Source: Acidimicrobiaceae bacterium
Lineage (GTDB): Bacteria; Actinomycetota; Acidimicrobiia; Acidimicrobiales; Bog-793
Direction of reading: 5' to 3'
Assembly: GCA_025464005.1 (NCBI GenBank)
Contig: JAODBO010000083.1
Span: forward strand, 1-64,000
Length of the DNA stretch: 64,000 bases
Positions 53,901 to 63,004 of this stretch are shown in pieces (the first letter of the stretch is position 1; each line of letters starts with the position of its first letter). The translations under genes were made by a program, and so were the position numbers. The notes under the pieces were generated by a model that ran no database searches, was not told the origin of the DNA, and saw only the letters and a program-made list of their open reading frames with translations.

Positions 53901-55352
53901 CTAGAGCTGGATGTTCGACATGACGTGCTTGACCCGGGTGTACTCCTCGAAGCCATAGACCGACAGATCCTTGCCGTAACCGGAGCTCTTGAAGCCGCCG
54001 TGGGGCATCTCGGCCACGATCGGGATGTGCGTGTTGATCCACACGGCCCCGAAGTTGAGCGCTTTCGCCATCCGCATCGCCCGTCCGTGGTCACGGGTCC
54101 ACACGCTCGACGCAAGACCGTAGCGGACGCCGTTCGCCCACGAGATCGCCTGGGCCTCGTCGGAGAAGCGCTGCACCGTGATGACCGGCCCGAAGATCTC
54201 GTCCTGGACCATCTCGTCCTCCTGGTGCAGCCCGGCGACGACGGTCGGCGCGAAGCAGTAGCCGCGCTCGCCGACCCTCGCCCCTCCGGTCACGACCTCG
54301 GCGTGGGCCGGCACCCGCCGGAGGAAGCCTTCGACCCTTGCCAGCTGGTCCGTGCTGTTCAGCGGGCCGAGGTCGGCGTCCCCGACGTCCGTTCCACCGA
54401 CCTTGGTGCGTGCCGCCTGCTCGGCGAGCGCCCCGACAAAGCTCTCGTAGACGCCCGGCGCGGCAAGGACCCGGGTAGCCGCCGTGCAGTCCTGGCCGGC
54501 GTTGAAGTAGCCGGCCATCGCGATTCCCTCGGCCGCGGCGGCCACGTCCGCATCGTCGAAGACCACGACCGGAGCCTTGCCGCCGAGCTCGAGGTGCACG
54601 CGCTTCAGCGAGGGAGCCGCCTCGGTCGCGACCTCGATGCCGGCGCGCACGCTCCCGGTGATCGAGATCATCTGCGGCGTGTCGTGGGCGACGAGCGAAC
54701 GCCCGGTGTCCCGGTCACCACAGACGACGTTGAACACGCCTGGCGGGAGGTGCTCGGCCATGAGCTCGGCCATGAAGAGCGTCGAGGCGGGGGTCGTGTC
54801 CGACGGCTTCAGCACCATGGTGTTGCCCGCCGCGAGCGCAGGGCCCCACTTCCAGACCGCCATCATGAACGGGTAGTTCCATGGCGTCACCGCGGCGCAG
54901 ACCCCGATGGGCTCTCGTCGTATGTAGGAGGTGTGCCCTTCCAGGTACTCGGCGGCTGCCCGACCTTCGAGCATCCTCGCCGCCCCGGCGAAGAAGCGGA
55001 TCTGGTCGGCCGACGGCGGGACCTCCTCCGAGAGCGTCAGCGCGAGGGGCTTGCCGGTGTCGCGGCCCTCGATGCGCGCCAGCTCGTCGGCGTGCTCTTC
55101 GATCGAGTCGGCGATCTTCAATAGCGCCCTCGAGCGCATGGACGGCGTGGCGTCGCGCCAACCCGGGAACGCGTCCTCGGCTGCTCGCATTGCTTCGTCG
55201 ACGTCCTCGGCGCCCGAGACCGGAGCGGTGGCGTACGCCTCCCCCGTGCTCGGGTCGAAGATCTCGGCGACCTTGCCCGATCTGCTCTCGACCCTCCGCC
55301 CGCCGACGAAGTTTCCGAAGTGCTCGAGCTGCGCTTCCCCTGGCGTCCTCAC
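53901..55352 (-). CDS. aldehyde dehydrogenase, aminobutyraldehyde/betaine-aldehyde type
   Basis: A 483-residue ALDH starting at the GTG ([15 protein letters not shown]) after GGGAGG; the ORF-track start adds 27 residues. Motifs are the cofactor site [13 protein letters not shown], the catalytic Glu in [12 protein letters not shown] and the catalytic Cys in [11 protein letters not shown]. The end [24 protein letters not shown] is typical of gamma-aminobutyraldehyde dehydrogenase (PatD/PuuC) and betaine aldehyde dehydrogenase. It is divergent from the Lrp/aminotransferase unit and fits oxidation of the aldehyde formed from putrescine or another diamine. Confidence 0.85.
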   Translation of the reverse strand: MRTPGEAQLEHFGNFVGGRRVESRSGKVAEIFDPSTGEAYATAPVSGAEDVDEAMRAAEDAFPGWRDATPSMRSRALLKIADSIEEHADELARIEGRDTGKPLALTLSEEVPPSADQIRFFAGAARMLEGRAAAEYLEGHTSYIRREPIGVCAAVTPWNYPFMMAVWKWGPALAAGNTMVLKPSDTTPASTLFMAELMAEHLPPGVFNVVCGDRDTGRSLVAHDTPQMISITGSVRAGIEVATEAAPSLKRVHLELGGKAPVVVFDDADVAAAAEGIAMAGYFNAGQDCTAATRVLAAPGVYESFVGALAEQAARTKVGGTDVGDADLGPLNSTDQLARVEGFLRRVPAHAEVVTGGARVGERGYCFAPTVVAGLHQEDEMVQDEIFGPVITVQRFSDEAQAISWANGVRYGLASSVWTRDHGRAMRMAKALNFGAVWINTHIPIVAEMPHGGFKSSGYGKDLSVYGFEEYTRVKHVMSNIQL

Positions 55353-55508
55353 CGATCCTCCCGATGCCGTCCCCGGTAGATCCCTTGCTGGCATCCTCGC
55401 AGAGATCCACCCCTCCGACAAGCGATTTCGCACATAGTGGCGGTCATCTCGACGGATTCACTTGACGCGGGGTGCTCCGATGGCGCACGGTAGCGGGGGG
55501 AGGCCACC

Positions 55509-55958
55509 GTGGACGGACTCGACGAGGCGAACCGGGCGATCATCGAAGAGCTGCAACGCGATGGTCGCCGCCCCTATAGCTCCATCGCGGAGGTCGTCGG
55601 GCTCTCCGAGGCGGCAGTGCGCCAGCGAGTGCAGCGACTGCGCGAGTCGGGAGTGATCCAGGTCGTAGCCGTGACCGACCCGAAACAGGTGGGCTTCGCG
55701 CGCCAGGCGATGGTCGGCATCCGGGCCGAGGGCGACGTACGGACGCTCGCGGCGAAGCTCGCGGCCGTCCCGGAGATCGACTACGTCGTCATGTGCGCCG
55801 GAGGGTTCGACATCCTCGTCGAAGTCGTCTGCGAGGACGACGCCCATCTCCTCGAGCTGCTCAACACGTCCGTGAGGACATTGCCCGGCGTGCGCCACGC
55901 CGAGACCTTCGTGTATCTCGAACTGACCAAGCAGACCTATACCTGGGGGACCAGATGA
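55509..55958 (+). CDS. Lrp/AsnC-family regulator
   Basis: A 149-residue regulator starting at GTG. It has the N-terminal HTH (LDEANRAIIEELQRDGRRPYSSIAEVVGLSEAAVRQRVQRL) and a C-terminal RAM/ligand domain (GFARQAMVGIRAEGDVRTLAAKLAAVPEIDYVVMCAGGFDILVEVVCED). It overlaps the class III aminotransferase gene as ATGA and is divergent from the aldehyde dehydrogenase. It therefore probably senses an amino acid or amine and controls both units from the 156-base gap. Confidence 0.9.
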   Translation: MDGLDEANRAIIEELQRDGRRPYSSIAEVVGLSEAAVRQRVQRLRESGVIQVVAVTDPKQVGFARQAMVGIRAEGDVRTLAAKLAAVPEIDYVVMCAGGFDILVEVVCEDDAHLLELLNTSVRTLPGVRHAETFVYLELTKQTYTWGTR

Positions 55959-57325
55959 CGATGACCAACGACGAGCTGCAAGCCGCCGCACGCAGGCACC
56001 TCTGGATGCATTTCACGAGGCTGTCGTCCTACGCCGACCACGAGGTGCCCGTGATCGTGCGCGGCCAGGGCGCGTACGTGTTCGACCAGCACGGGAAGCG
56101 CTACCTCGACGGCCTCTCCGGCCTGTTCACCGTGCAGGTGGGCCACGGGCGGGTCGAGCTAGCCGAGGCCGCGGCGAAGCAGGCGTCAGAGCTCGCCTAC
56201 TTCCCGCTGTGGAGCTACGCGCACCCGCGCGGCATCGAGCTCGCCGATCGCATCGCGCAGCTCGCCCCCGGCGACCTCAACCGCGTGTTCTTCACCACGG
56301 GCGGTTCTGAGGCCGTCGAGTCGGCGTGGAAGCTCGCCCGCCAGTACTTCAAGACGATCGGCCAGCCACAGCGGTGGAAGGTCGTGAGCCGGGACATCTC
56401 CTACCACGGCACGACGATGGGGGCCCTGTCGATCACCGGCGTCCCCGAGCTGAAGACCGCCTTCGAGCCGCTCGTGCCAGGAGCGATCAAGGTGCCGAAC
56501 ACGAACTTCTACCGTGCGCCTGAGCACGGTGACGACCCTGTCGCCTTCGGGATCTGGGCGGCGGACGAGATCGAGCGGGCGATCCTTCGCGAGGGACCCG
56601 ACACCGTCGCCGCGGTGTTCCTCGAGCCCGTGCAGAACAGCGGCGGCTGCTTCACCCCGCCTCCCGGCTACTTCCAACGTGTGCGACAGATCTGCGACCG
56701 CCACGGCGTGCTCCTCGTCTCCGACGAGGTCATCTGCGCGTTCGGCCGTCTCGGTCACTACTTCGCCTCCGACCGCTACGGCTACCAGCCCGACATGATC
56801 ACGGTCGCGAAGGGGCTGACGAGTGGCTACTCGCCGCTCGGCGCGCTCATCGCGAGCGACGGCCTCATCGAGCCGTTCCTCTCCGGCGAGCGCTCGTTCC
56901 TCCACGGGTTCACCTTCGCCGGCCATCCGGTGTCGAGCGCCGTGGCGTTGGCCAATCTCGACCTGTTCGAGGCGGAGGATCTCCTCGGCCACGTGCGGGC
57001 GAACGAGGCGGCGTTCCGGGCCGAGCTCGAAGCGCTACGCGACCTCCCGATCGTCGGCGACGTGCGCGGGGATGGCTACTTCTACGGGATCGAGCTCGTG
57101 AAGGACAAGGAGACGAAGGAGACCTTCGACGACGACGAGTCCGAGCGCCTGCTCCGCAAGTTCCTCTCGCCGCGGCTGTTCGAGGCCGGGCTCGTCTGCC
57201 GCGCCGACGACCGGGGCGATCCGGTGATCCAGCTCGCCCCACCGCTCATCTGCGGCGAGGAGCAGTTCGCCGAGATCTCCGGAATCTTGCGGACCGTGCT
57301 CGAGGAGGCCTGGAAGCAGATCTGA
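55955..57325 (+). CDS. class III aminotransferase, putrescine/beta-alanine type
   Basis: A 456-residue PLP enzyme starting at the ATG that overlaps the Lrp stop; the ORF-track start lies inside the Lrp gene. Features are LWMHFTRLSSYADHEVPVIVRGQGAYVFDQHGKRYLDGLSGLFTVQVGHGR, FFTTGGSEAVESAWKLARQY, the cofactor Asp in LLVSDEVICAFGRLG and the PLP lysine in DMITVAKGLTSGYSPLGA. The N-terminus matches (S)-omega-aminotransferases that use putrescine, GABA or beta-alanine with pyruvate. With the ALDH and the FAD amine oxidase it forms a diamine/omega-amino acid pathway. Confidence 0.85.
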   Translation: MTMTNDELQAAARRHLWMHFTRLSSYADHEVPVIVRGQGAYVFDQHGKRYLDGLSGLFTVQVGHGRVELAEAAAKQASELAYFPLWSYAHPRGIELADRIAQLAPGDLNRVFFTTGGSEAVESAWKLARQYFKTIGQPQRWKVVSRDISYHGTTMGALSITGVPELKTAFEPLVPGAIKVPNTNFYRAPEHGDDPVAFGIWAADEIERAILREGPDTVAAVFLEPVQNSGGCFTPPPGYFQRVRQICDRHGVLLVSDEVICAFGRLGHYFASDRYGYQPDMITVAKGLTSGYSPLGALIASDGLIEPFLSGERSFLHGFTFAGHPVSSAVALANLDLFEAEDLLGHVRANEAAFRAELEALRDLPIVGDVRGDGYFYGIELVKDKETKETFDDDESERLLRKFLSPRLFEAGLVCRADDRGDPVIQLAPPLICGEEQFAEISGILRTVLEEAWKQI

Positions 57326-57382
57326 TCCTTACGACGCGCAGCGGACTGGCCGGACCAGCGCGGTGAGGGGCGGAGCAGCGCG

Positions 57383-58804
57383 GTGACGAGAGAGGAGACG
57401 ACTTCGGGCAAGGCCAAGGGCCACGGCGCGGCCGGCTACCGCGACGTCTCGTACTGGTTCGACTCCCTCGGACACGACGTGGCGCCGCGCGCAGGGCTCG
57501 ATCGTGACCTCGACGTAGACGTAGCGATAGTGGGCGCAGGCTTCACCGGACTGTGGACCGCGTACTACCTGAAGCAGAGGGACCCGACGCTTCGCATCGC
57601 GGTGCTCGAGGCCGAGGTCGCGGGCTTCGGCGCGTCGGGTCGCAACGGTGGCTGGTGCTCCGCGCTCTTCGCCGCCTCGCAGGCCCGCTTGGCCCGGACC
57701 TTCGGACCCGCGGCGGCTCGGGCGATGCGCCTCGCGATGCAGGAGTCGGTCGACGAGGTTGGCCGGGCGTCATCAGCAGCGGGCATCGACTGCCACTTCG
57801 CCAAGGGCGGCACAGTGACCGCGGTGCGCAATGCCGCGCAGCTCGCACGCACGCGCGACGAGGTCGCGGAGGCCCGCCGGCTCGGCATAGGACCGGACGA
57901 CCTCGCGCTGCTCGGCCCGAAGGAGGCCTATGAGCTCGTGCGCGCCGAAGGTGTGCTCGGCGCCACCTACACGCCGCACTGTGCCGCGATCCACCCCGCC
58001 AGGCTCGCCCGAGGGCTCGCCGGCGCGATCGAGCAGCTCGGAGTCTCGCTGCTCGAGCAGACGGTGGTGACCGCGATAGGGCCGGGAAGCGTGCGCACGA
58101 GGGAGCACCGGGTGCGTGCAGAGGTGGTCGTCCGGGCGACGGAGGGCTACACACCTCGCCTCAGAGGCTCGCGACGGCTCCTCGCGCCGATCTACTCGCT
58201 CATAATCGCGACCGAGCCGCTCGACGAGGCGACCTGGGCAGAGATCGGGCTCGAACAGCGCGAAACCTTCGCCGACCATCGCCACCTCGTGATCTACGGC
58301 CAGCGCACGGCGGACGGGCGCCTCGCCTTCGGGGGGCGCGGGGCTCCGTATCACTTCGCCTCGCAGGTCAGCCCCGCGTACGAGCAGGACGCGAGGGTGC
58401 ACGCGAAGCTCGCCGAGACGCTCGCCGAGCTGTTCCCCGCGCTGGCCGGCGTCGAGATCACCCACCGCTGGGGCGGGCCGCTCGGCGTCCCGCGTGACTG
58501 GTTCTCCTCGGTCGGCTTCGATCGGCAATCGGGTCTCGCGTGGGCCGGCGGCTACGTCGGCGACGGCGTGTCGACGACCAATCTCGCCGGACGGACGCTC
58601 ACCGACCTCGTCCTGGGCGAGGACTCCGAGCTCACCCGCCTCGCGTGGGTCGGGCACCGTTCGCGGCACTGGGAACCCGAGCCGCTCCGCTACCTCGGGG
58701 TGAACGCCGGGCTGGCGGTGATGACCTCGGCGGACGCCGTCGAGCAGCGTACCGGCCGGCCGGCTCGGCGCGCCGCGTGGTTCGCGAGGGCGACGGGCGC
58801 CTGA
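57383..58804 (+). CDS. FAD-dependent amine oxidoreductase (DAO/PuuB-like)
   Basis: A 473-residue flavoprotein starting at GTG after GGGCGGAG. The FAD-binding site VDVAIVGAGFTGLWTAYYL (about 45-63) is followed by GASGRNGGWCS, both typical of the DAO family branch that includes gamma-glutamylputrescine oxidase and related amine oxidases. Near the C-terminus GYVGDGVSTTNLAGRTLTDLVLG is the second FAD contact. It follows the aminotransferase by 57 bases on the same strand. No gamma-glutamylputrescine synthetase is in the window, so free amine or N-methyl amino acid substrates remain possible. Confidence 0.8.
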   Translation: MTREETTSGKAKGHGAAGYRDVSYWFDSLGHDVAPRAGLDRDLDVDVAIVGAGFTGLWTAYYLKQRDPTLRIAVLEAEVAGFGASGRNGGWCSALFAASQARLARTFGPAAARAMRLAMQESVDEVGRASSAAGIDCHFAKGGTVTAVRNAAQLARTRDEVAEARRLGIGPDDLALLGPKEAYELVRAEGVLGATYTPHCAAIHPARLARGLAGAIEQLGVSLLEQTVVTAIGPGSVRTREHRVRAEVVVRATEGYTPRLRGSRRLLAPIYSLIIATEPLDEATWAEIGLEQRETFADHRHLVIYGQRTADGRLAFGGRGAPYHFASQVSPAYEQDARVHAKLAETLAELFPALAGVEITHRWGGPLGVPRDWFSSVGFDRQSGLAWAGGYVGDGVSTTNLAGRTLTDLVLGEDSELTRLAWVGHRSRHWEPEPLRYLGVNAGLAVMTSADAVEQRTGRPARRAAWFARATGA

Positions 58805-58900
58805 GGCGCGACTCGTGGGTCGTGTCGGCGCCGCGGCCCCGAAAGCCACGCCGCGCGGCAATGCCACCACCTCCGGACACCGAGCTACTACCGTGCCTAG

Positions 58901-60046
58901 GTGCCCTCAGACAGCCCAGTCACATCCAAGAAACCATTCGCACGTCTCGCCGCCCTCGGATCGAAGCGACTCGCGATCATCGGCGGTGTCGTCGTCGTGG
59001 TCGTCGGCGCCATCCTGGGGATCGTCCTCTCGGGCTCTACGGCCAAGAAGACCCCGGCGGCGACGCCAGCTTCGACGTCGACCGCTCCGGCCACTACCCA
59101 GCCAGCGTTGGCGGCCAATGTCTGCCCGTTGACCGACACGCCCGCGCCAGGTGGAGTGGTCCCGAGGCGGCCGGCGCTTGCGGTGAAGGTGGGGAACGAG
59201 CCGCAAGGTGCTCGCCCGCAGAGCGGCCTCAACGAGGCTGACGTCGTCTACGACACGCCCGCCGAGGGCGGCATCATGCGCTACGTGGCCATCTACCAGT
59301 GCAAGAGCGCAGCTCAGATCGGACCGACACGCTCGGTGCGCTGGGTCGACTGGCACATCCTCGCCATGTACCGCAACCTCCCGCTCCTCGTGCACGCCGG
59401 CGGCATCAATCCCGACATCGCGTCCTTGAACGCGCTGCGTTACGTGAAGAACGTCGACCTGCTGAACGCCTACGCGTCCGACGGCGTCCGCACGACCAAC
59501 CGCACACCGCCGGACAACCTGTACACGAGCACCGCAGCCGCCTGGGCGTCGTTCAAGAACGAGAAGACGCCGCCGACGCCGGTGTTCAAGTACACCGGCG
59601 CCCTTCCGAGCTCGGCCACGGCCGCGGCGAGCATCGAGATCGACTTCTCCATCGGCACCCACGGCATCTGGACCTGGAACGGCTCCTCTAAGACGTGGGT
59701 CCACAGCTACGCAGGCGCCGGTCCCGACATCGACGCCCTGACGAACAAGCAGGTCTCGACGAATAACGTCATCGTCCAGGTGGTCAAGTACGCGCTCGGC
59801 CCGTATGCCGAGAGCACCGGCGGCTCCGGCGACGTCGAGAGCATCATGACCGGGACCGGTCGGGGCTACGTGCTTCGCAACGGCAAAGAGATCCCAGTCA
59901 CCTGGCACCGTCCGAGCCTCGGTGCCGAGACGACGTTCACCGACTCGAGCGGCCAGCAGGTCGGACTCACTCGGGGTCGCACCTTCGTAGAGATCGTGCT
60001 CGACACCACCGCGTCCCAGAAGGGCGCCATAACCATCACGAAGTAG
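58901..60046 (+). CDS. DUF3048 domain exported protein (YerB-like)
   Basis: A 381-residue protein with GTG start. One membrane helix (LAIIGGVVVVVVGAILGIVLSG, about 23-44) is followed by a Thr/Ala/Pro-rich linker and the DUF3048 domain. That domain shows RPALAVKVGNEPQGARPQSGLNEADVVYDTPAEGGIMRYVAIYQC and IGPTRSVRWVDWHILAMYRNLPLLVHAGG, with the second part (YVLRNGKEIPVTWHRPS, GRTFVEIVL) as in YerB. It is anchored with the domain outside. The function of the family is unknown; a role at the envelope is assumed. Confidence 0.85.
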   Translation: MPSDSPVTSKKPFARLAALGSKRLAIIGGVVVVVVGAILGIVLSGSTAKKTPAATPASTSTAPATTQPALAANVCPLTDTPAPGGVVPRRPALAVKVGNEPQGARPQSGLNEADVVYDTPAEGGIMRYVAIYQCKSAAQIGPTRSVRWVDWHILAMYRNLPLLVHAGGINPDIASLNALRYVKNVDLLNAYASDGVRTTNRTPPDNLYTSTAAAWASFKNEKTPPTPVFKYTGALPSSATAAASIEIDFSIGTHGIWTWNGSSKTWVHSYAGAGPDIDALTNKQVSTNNVIVQVVKYALGPYAESTGGSGDVESIMTGTGRGYVLRNGKEIPVTWHRPSLGAETTFTDSSGQQVGLTRGRTFVEIVLDTTASQKGAITITK

Positions 60047-60085
60047 TCGTCGCCCGATCGCCGAGATCAGCCGGCCCGGACTGCC

Positions 60086-61108
60086 CTACTCGGGAAGCAA
60101 CCTGAACAGCGGGCGCTTCGGGCCGGCGAGCGCGATCGAGACGACGATGCCGGCGGCGGCATAGATCGCAAGCACGACGATGTCGCGCTCGATGCCGGCT
60201 CCGCCGAAGTAGCTCACACTGCGGATGAGCGACGTCCCCGCGCCGGGAGGCAGGTAGCCGCCGACGGCGCTGAAGAAGTGCGGCAGCAGCGGCGCGGCGA
60301 ACGGGCCGCCCGAAGAAGGGTTGCCGACCACGACGAACGCGGCGATCGCGATCGCCGTGCCGACGATGCCGAGTACGGTCTCGAGCGCCGCCGTCGCGAT
60401 CGCCGTCCCAAAGACGAGCAACGCTCCGACCGCCGCGAGCTCCAAGAAATGGTGCTGGAGCGCTCCCAGCCAGAGATCGACAATCACCGCCCCTACGAGA
60501 CCGGAGACGGCCGAGAAGATCCCCAGCCCGAGCACCCGTCCGGAAGCGGCACGGCGCGACTCCGCGGCCATGCCGCTTCCGAGGCCGAGCATGGTCGCAG
60601 CGAGGTAGCCGCCCACCACCCAGCCGACGGCGAGGTAGAACGGCGACAGTCCCTGGGCGTCGCCCGCTGGAAGGGGAGCGACGTCGCGCACCGTGAGCCG
60701 CGTCGAGGAGGCGGTCGCGACCCCGCGGAAGATCGCCGTGATCGCGGCGGCCGTGAAGGGATTCGCGGCGTTCGCGACGAGCAACTGCGAGGACCCGGCC
60801 CCGGGCACGATCGCCGCGTAGACCATCCCGCGGTCGATCTCGGCACGTGCGGACGCGACGTCCTTCGCCGCTACCGGCCGCACAGCCTGACTCGCTCCCG
60901 CTGCGGTCAGCTCGCTCTCGATGCGGGCCACGGCACTGGCGGAGCCGACGACCGCCACGGGCACGCCATGGGGCGTCGGCTCGTGGAGGGCACCAACGTA
61001 CGAGGCGATGAACCCGAGCTCGAGGACGAGGACGCCGGCGAGGAAGATCACAGCCAGGATCGGCAGGCGGCGCGGGGGTGGGTGCGGGGCCATCGATCGT
61101 CGCGACAT
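60086..61108 (-). CDS. ABC-2/YhgE-like membrane protein
   Basis: A 340-residue protein starting at ATG (MSRRSMAPHPPPRRLP). One N-terminal membrane helix (ILAVIFLAGVLVLELGFIASYVGAL) is followed by an outer domain of about 120 residues (VPVAVVGSASAVARIESELTAAG) and five or six membrane segments to the end. This is the layout of the Pip/YhgE and ABC-2 permease-like group, which includes drug-resistance and secretion-related proteins. The function is not known. It starts 11 bases after the aldehyde dehydrogenase stop, so the two are probably cotranscribed. Confidence 0.6.
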   Translation of the reverse strand: MSRRSMAPHPPPRRLPILAVIFLAGVLVLELGFIASYVGALHEPTPHGVPVAVVGSASAVARIESELTAAGASQAVRPVAAKDVASARAEIDRGMVYAAIVPGAGSSQLLVANAANPFTAAAITAIFRGVATASSTRLTVRDVAPLPAGDAQGLSPFYLAVGWVVGGYLAATMLGLGSGMAAESRRAASGRVLGLGIFSAVSGLVGAVIVDLWLGALQHHFLELAAVGALLVFGTAIATAALETVLGIVGTAIAIAAFVVVGNPSSGGPFAAPLLPHFFSAVGGYLPPGAGTSLIRSVSYFGGAGIERDIVVLAIYAAAGIVVSIALAGPKRPLFRLLPE

Positions 61109-61119
61109 GCGGCGCCAGG

Positions 61120-62550
61120 CTAGCGACGCCTCCTGCGGGCCGCCGAGGAGCCCTCCGGCACGCCGAGCGCGCGCCGCACGAGCCAGGATCTTGCCGCCGA
61201 GTACGGCGGTGTGTGCAGTGCGATGTCCGGCCAGGTGCGCCGGGAGAACATGGCGCGCATCTGCACGAAACGCTCGAAGCCCCACCGGCCGTGCGAGAGG
61301 CCCGAGCCCGACGCCCCGACTCCGCCGAAGGGCAGGTCGTCCACGCCGAGCTGGCTCATCGCTGCGTTCACGCAGAACGACCCGGAGCGCGTCCGGCTGC
61401 GCAGCACGTCCACCACCTCGGCGCGTTCGGCGAAGACATACACGGCGAGCGGGTCCGGCTTCGAGCGAACGATACCGAGCGCGCGCTCGACGTCGTCGAC
61501 CGTCACGACGGGAAGGATGGGACCGAAGATCTCCTCGCTCATAAGAGCAGATGACGGAGCTGGATCGAGGACGATGGTCGGGGCCAGGTAGCGCTCGCCG
61601 CGCTCGTGCTCGCCGCCGAGCACGAGCTTGCCGCCATGGGCCGCGAGCAGTCCCGTCAGACGGTCGTGGGCGCTGCCGTCGATGAGACGCGCGTAGTCGT
61701 CGTTGTGCCGCGGATTCGACCCGTACATCGAGCGCACCGCCAAGACCAGCTCGTCGACCAGAGCCGGGGCGACCTTTCGGTGCACGAGCACGTAGTCCGG
61801 CGCCACACAGGACTGGCCGGCGTTGACGTACTTCGCCCAGGCGATCCGGCGCGCGGCGATCCGCAGATCAGCGCTCTCGTCGACCACCGCCGGGCACTTT
61901 CCGCCGAGCTCGAGCGTGACCGGCGTCAGATGGCGCCCAGCGGCCTCGGCGACCAGCCGACCGATCCGCGTGCTGCCGGTGAAGAAGACGTGATCGACGC
62001 CGGCCTCGAGGACCTCGTGGACGACGTCCGGTCCGCCGAGCACAGCGGCGGTGCCGGAGGCGGCGGAACCGTCGCCGAGCAGCCGCGCGAGCGCCGCGCT
62101 CGTGGCGGGCGCGAGCTCCGAGGGCTTCGCGAGCACGCAGTTGCCGGCGGCGAGCGCGGAGACGGTCGCCATCAAGGTGAGGTAGACGGGGAAGTTCCAC
62201 GGCGCCACCACGAGCACGATGCCGAGGGGCTCTCGCGACACCGAGGCCCGACCGGGCCACTGGACGAGCGGTACGCGGACGCGCGTCGGCCGCATCCAGC
62301 CTGCGAGGTGGTGGCGCACGTGATCGATCTCGGCGACGACCAGTCCGAGCTCGGTTACGAGCGACTCCGGCGCCGGCTTGCCGAGGTCGAACGCCAGCGC
62401 GTCGAAGATCTCCTGCTCGCGATCGAGCAGCGCCGAGCGCAGGTCCGCCAGGCGCTCGAGACGCCACTCGAGCGGGCGCGTCACCCCGGAACCGGACGTT
62501 GCGCGCAGCCGTGCGACGGTCTCGCCCACGCCCGTTCCCGCCACGGTCAA
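61120..62550 (-). CDS. aldehyde dehydrogenase, ALDH3-like
   Basis: A 476-residue ALDH of the shorter ALDH3/fatty-aldehyde branch. It shows APWNFPVYLTLMATVSALAAGNCVLAKPSE, TGSTRIGRLVAEAA, the catalytic Glu in LELGGKCPAVV and the catalytic Cys in NAGQSCVAPDYV. The end GVGASGSGLSHGRWGFERFVQMRAMFSRR is typical of this branch, which oxidises long-chain or aromatic aldehydes. Start is the TTG at 62550 or a GTG two codons later or further in; GGGAACGGGC before the GTG of VGETVARL is the best ribosome-like site. Confidence 0.85.
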   Translation of the reverse strand: MTVAGTGVGETVARLRATSGSGVTRPLEWRLERLADLRSALLDREQEIFDALAFDLGKPAPESLVTELGLVVAEIDHVRHHLAGWMRPTRVRVPLVQWPGRASVSREPLGIVLVVAPWNFPVYLTLMATVSALAAGNCVLAKPSELAPATSAALARLLGDGSAASGTAAVLGGPDVVHEVLEAGVDHVFFTGSTRIGRLVAEAAGRHLTPVTLELGGKCPAVVDESADLRIAARRIAWAKYVNAGQSCVAPDYVLVHRKVAPALVDELVLAVRSMYGSNPRHNDDYARLIDGSAHDRLTGLLAAHGGKLVLGGEHERGERYLAPTIVLDPAPSSALMSEEIFGPILPVVTVDDVERALGIVRSKPDPLAVYVFAERAEVVDVLRSRTRSGSFCVNAAMSQLGVDDLPFGGVGASGSGLSHGRWGFERFVQMRAMFSRRTWPDIALHTPPYSAARSWLVRRALGVPEGSSAARRRRR

Positions 62551-62710
62551 TCGATCCCCACCGGCGGCACGCTAGCGGGTGGGCAGCTCCTGCCGAATGA
62601 CAGGCTGACCTGGGCCCTAACAAAGTCATCGCATTGTGCGAGTTAATCCCCAACACGCCATGGGCATGCTCTTGTCCAGAGGCCGAGCCATCGGCTCCGA
62701 GGAGGAACCC

Positions 62711-62914
62711 ATGACCGCACTCGTGGACGTGTTGTGGATGTCGCTCGTGACAATCGTCGCCGGCCTTGTCGTGCTCGCCGCCTTCGCGAGCATCAGGACC
62801 AGCAGACGAACCGTGCGGCACGCGCACCTGCGATCTCTCCTCGGGACGCCGGCCGAGGCTGACGAGGAGTCCGGCTCGCGTCGCAGCGAGACGTCGGTGG
62901 GCGCGCCGGCCTGA
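62711..62914 (+). CDS. small single-helix membrane protein
   Basis: A 67-residue protein starting at the ATG after GGAGGAA, the strongest ribosome site nearby; the ORF-track start is 25 codons longer without support. It has one membrane helix (LWMSLVTIVAGLVVLAAFASI) and a charged tail (RRTVRHAHLRSLLGTPAEADEESGSRRSE). No family recognised. It lies between the divergent ALDH gene and the sensor gene at the right edge. Confidence 0.55.
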   Translation: MTALVDVLWMSLVTIVAGLVVLAAFASIRTSRRTVRHAHLRSLLGTPAEADEESGSRRSETSVGAPA

Positions 62915-63004
62915 GTCGACGCGGCCGCTGACGATCCTGCCAGCGGATCGGCCGTGCCCGCAGTCCCCTAACCTCTACGCCGTTGCGTTCCAGGGGTGGG
63001 GGCC

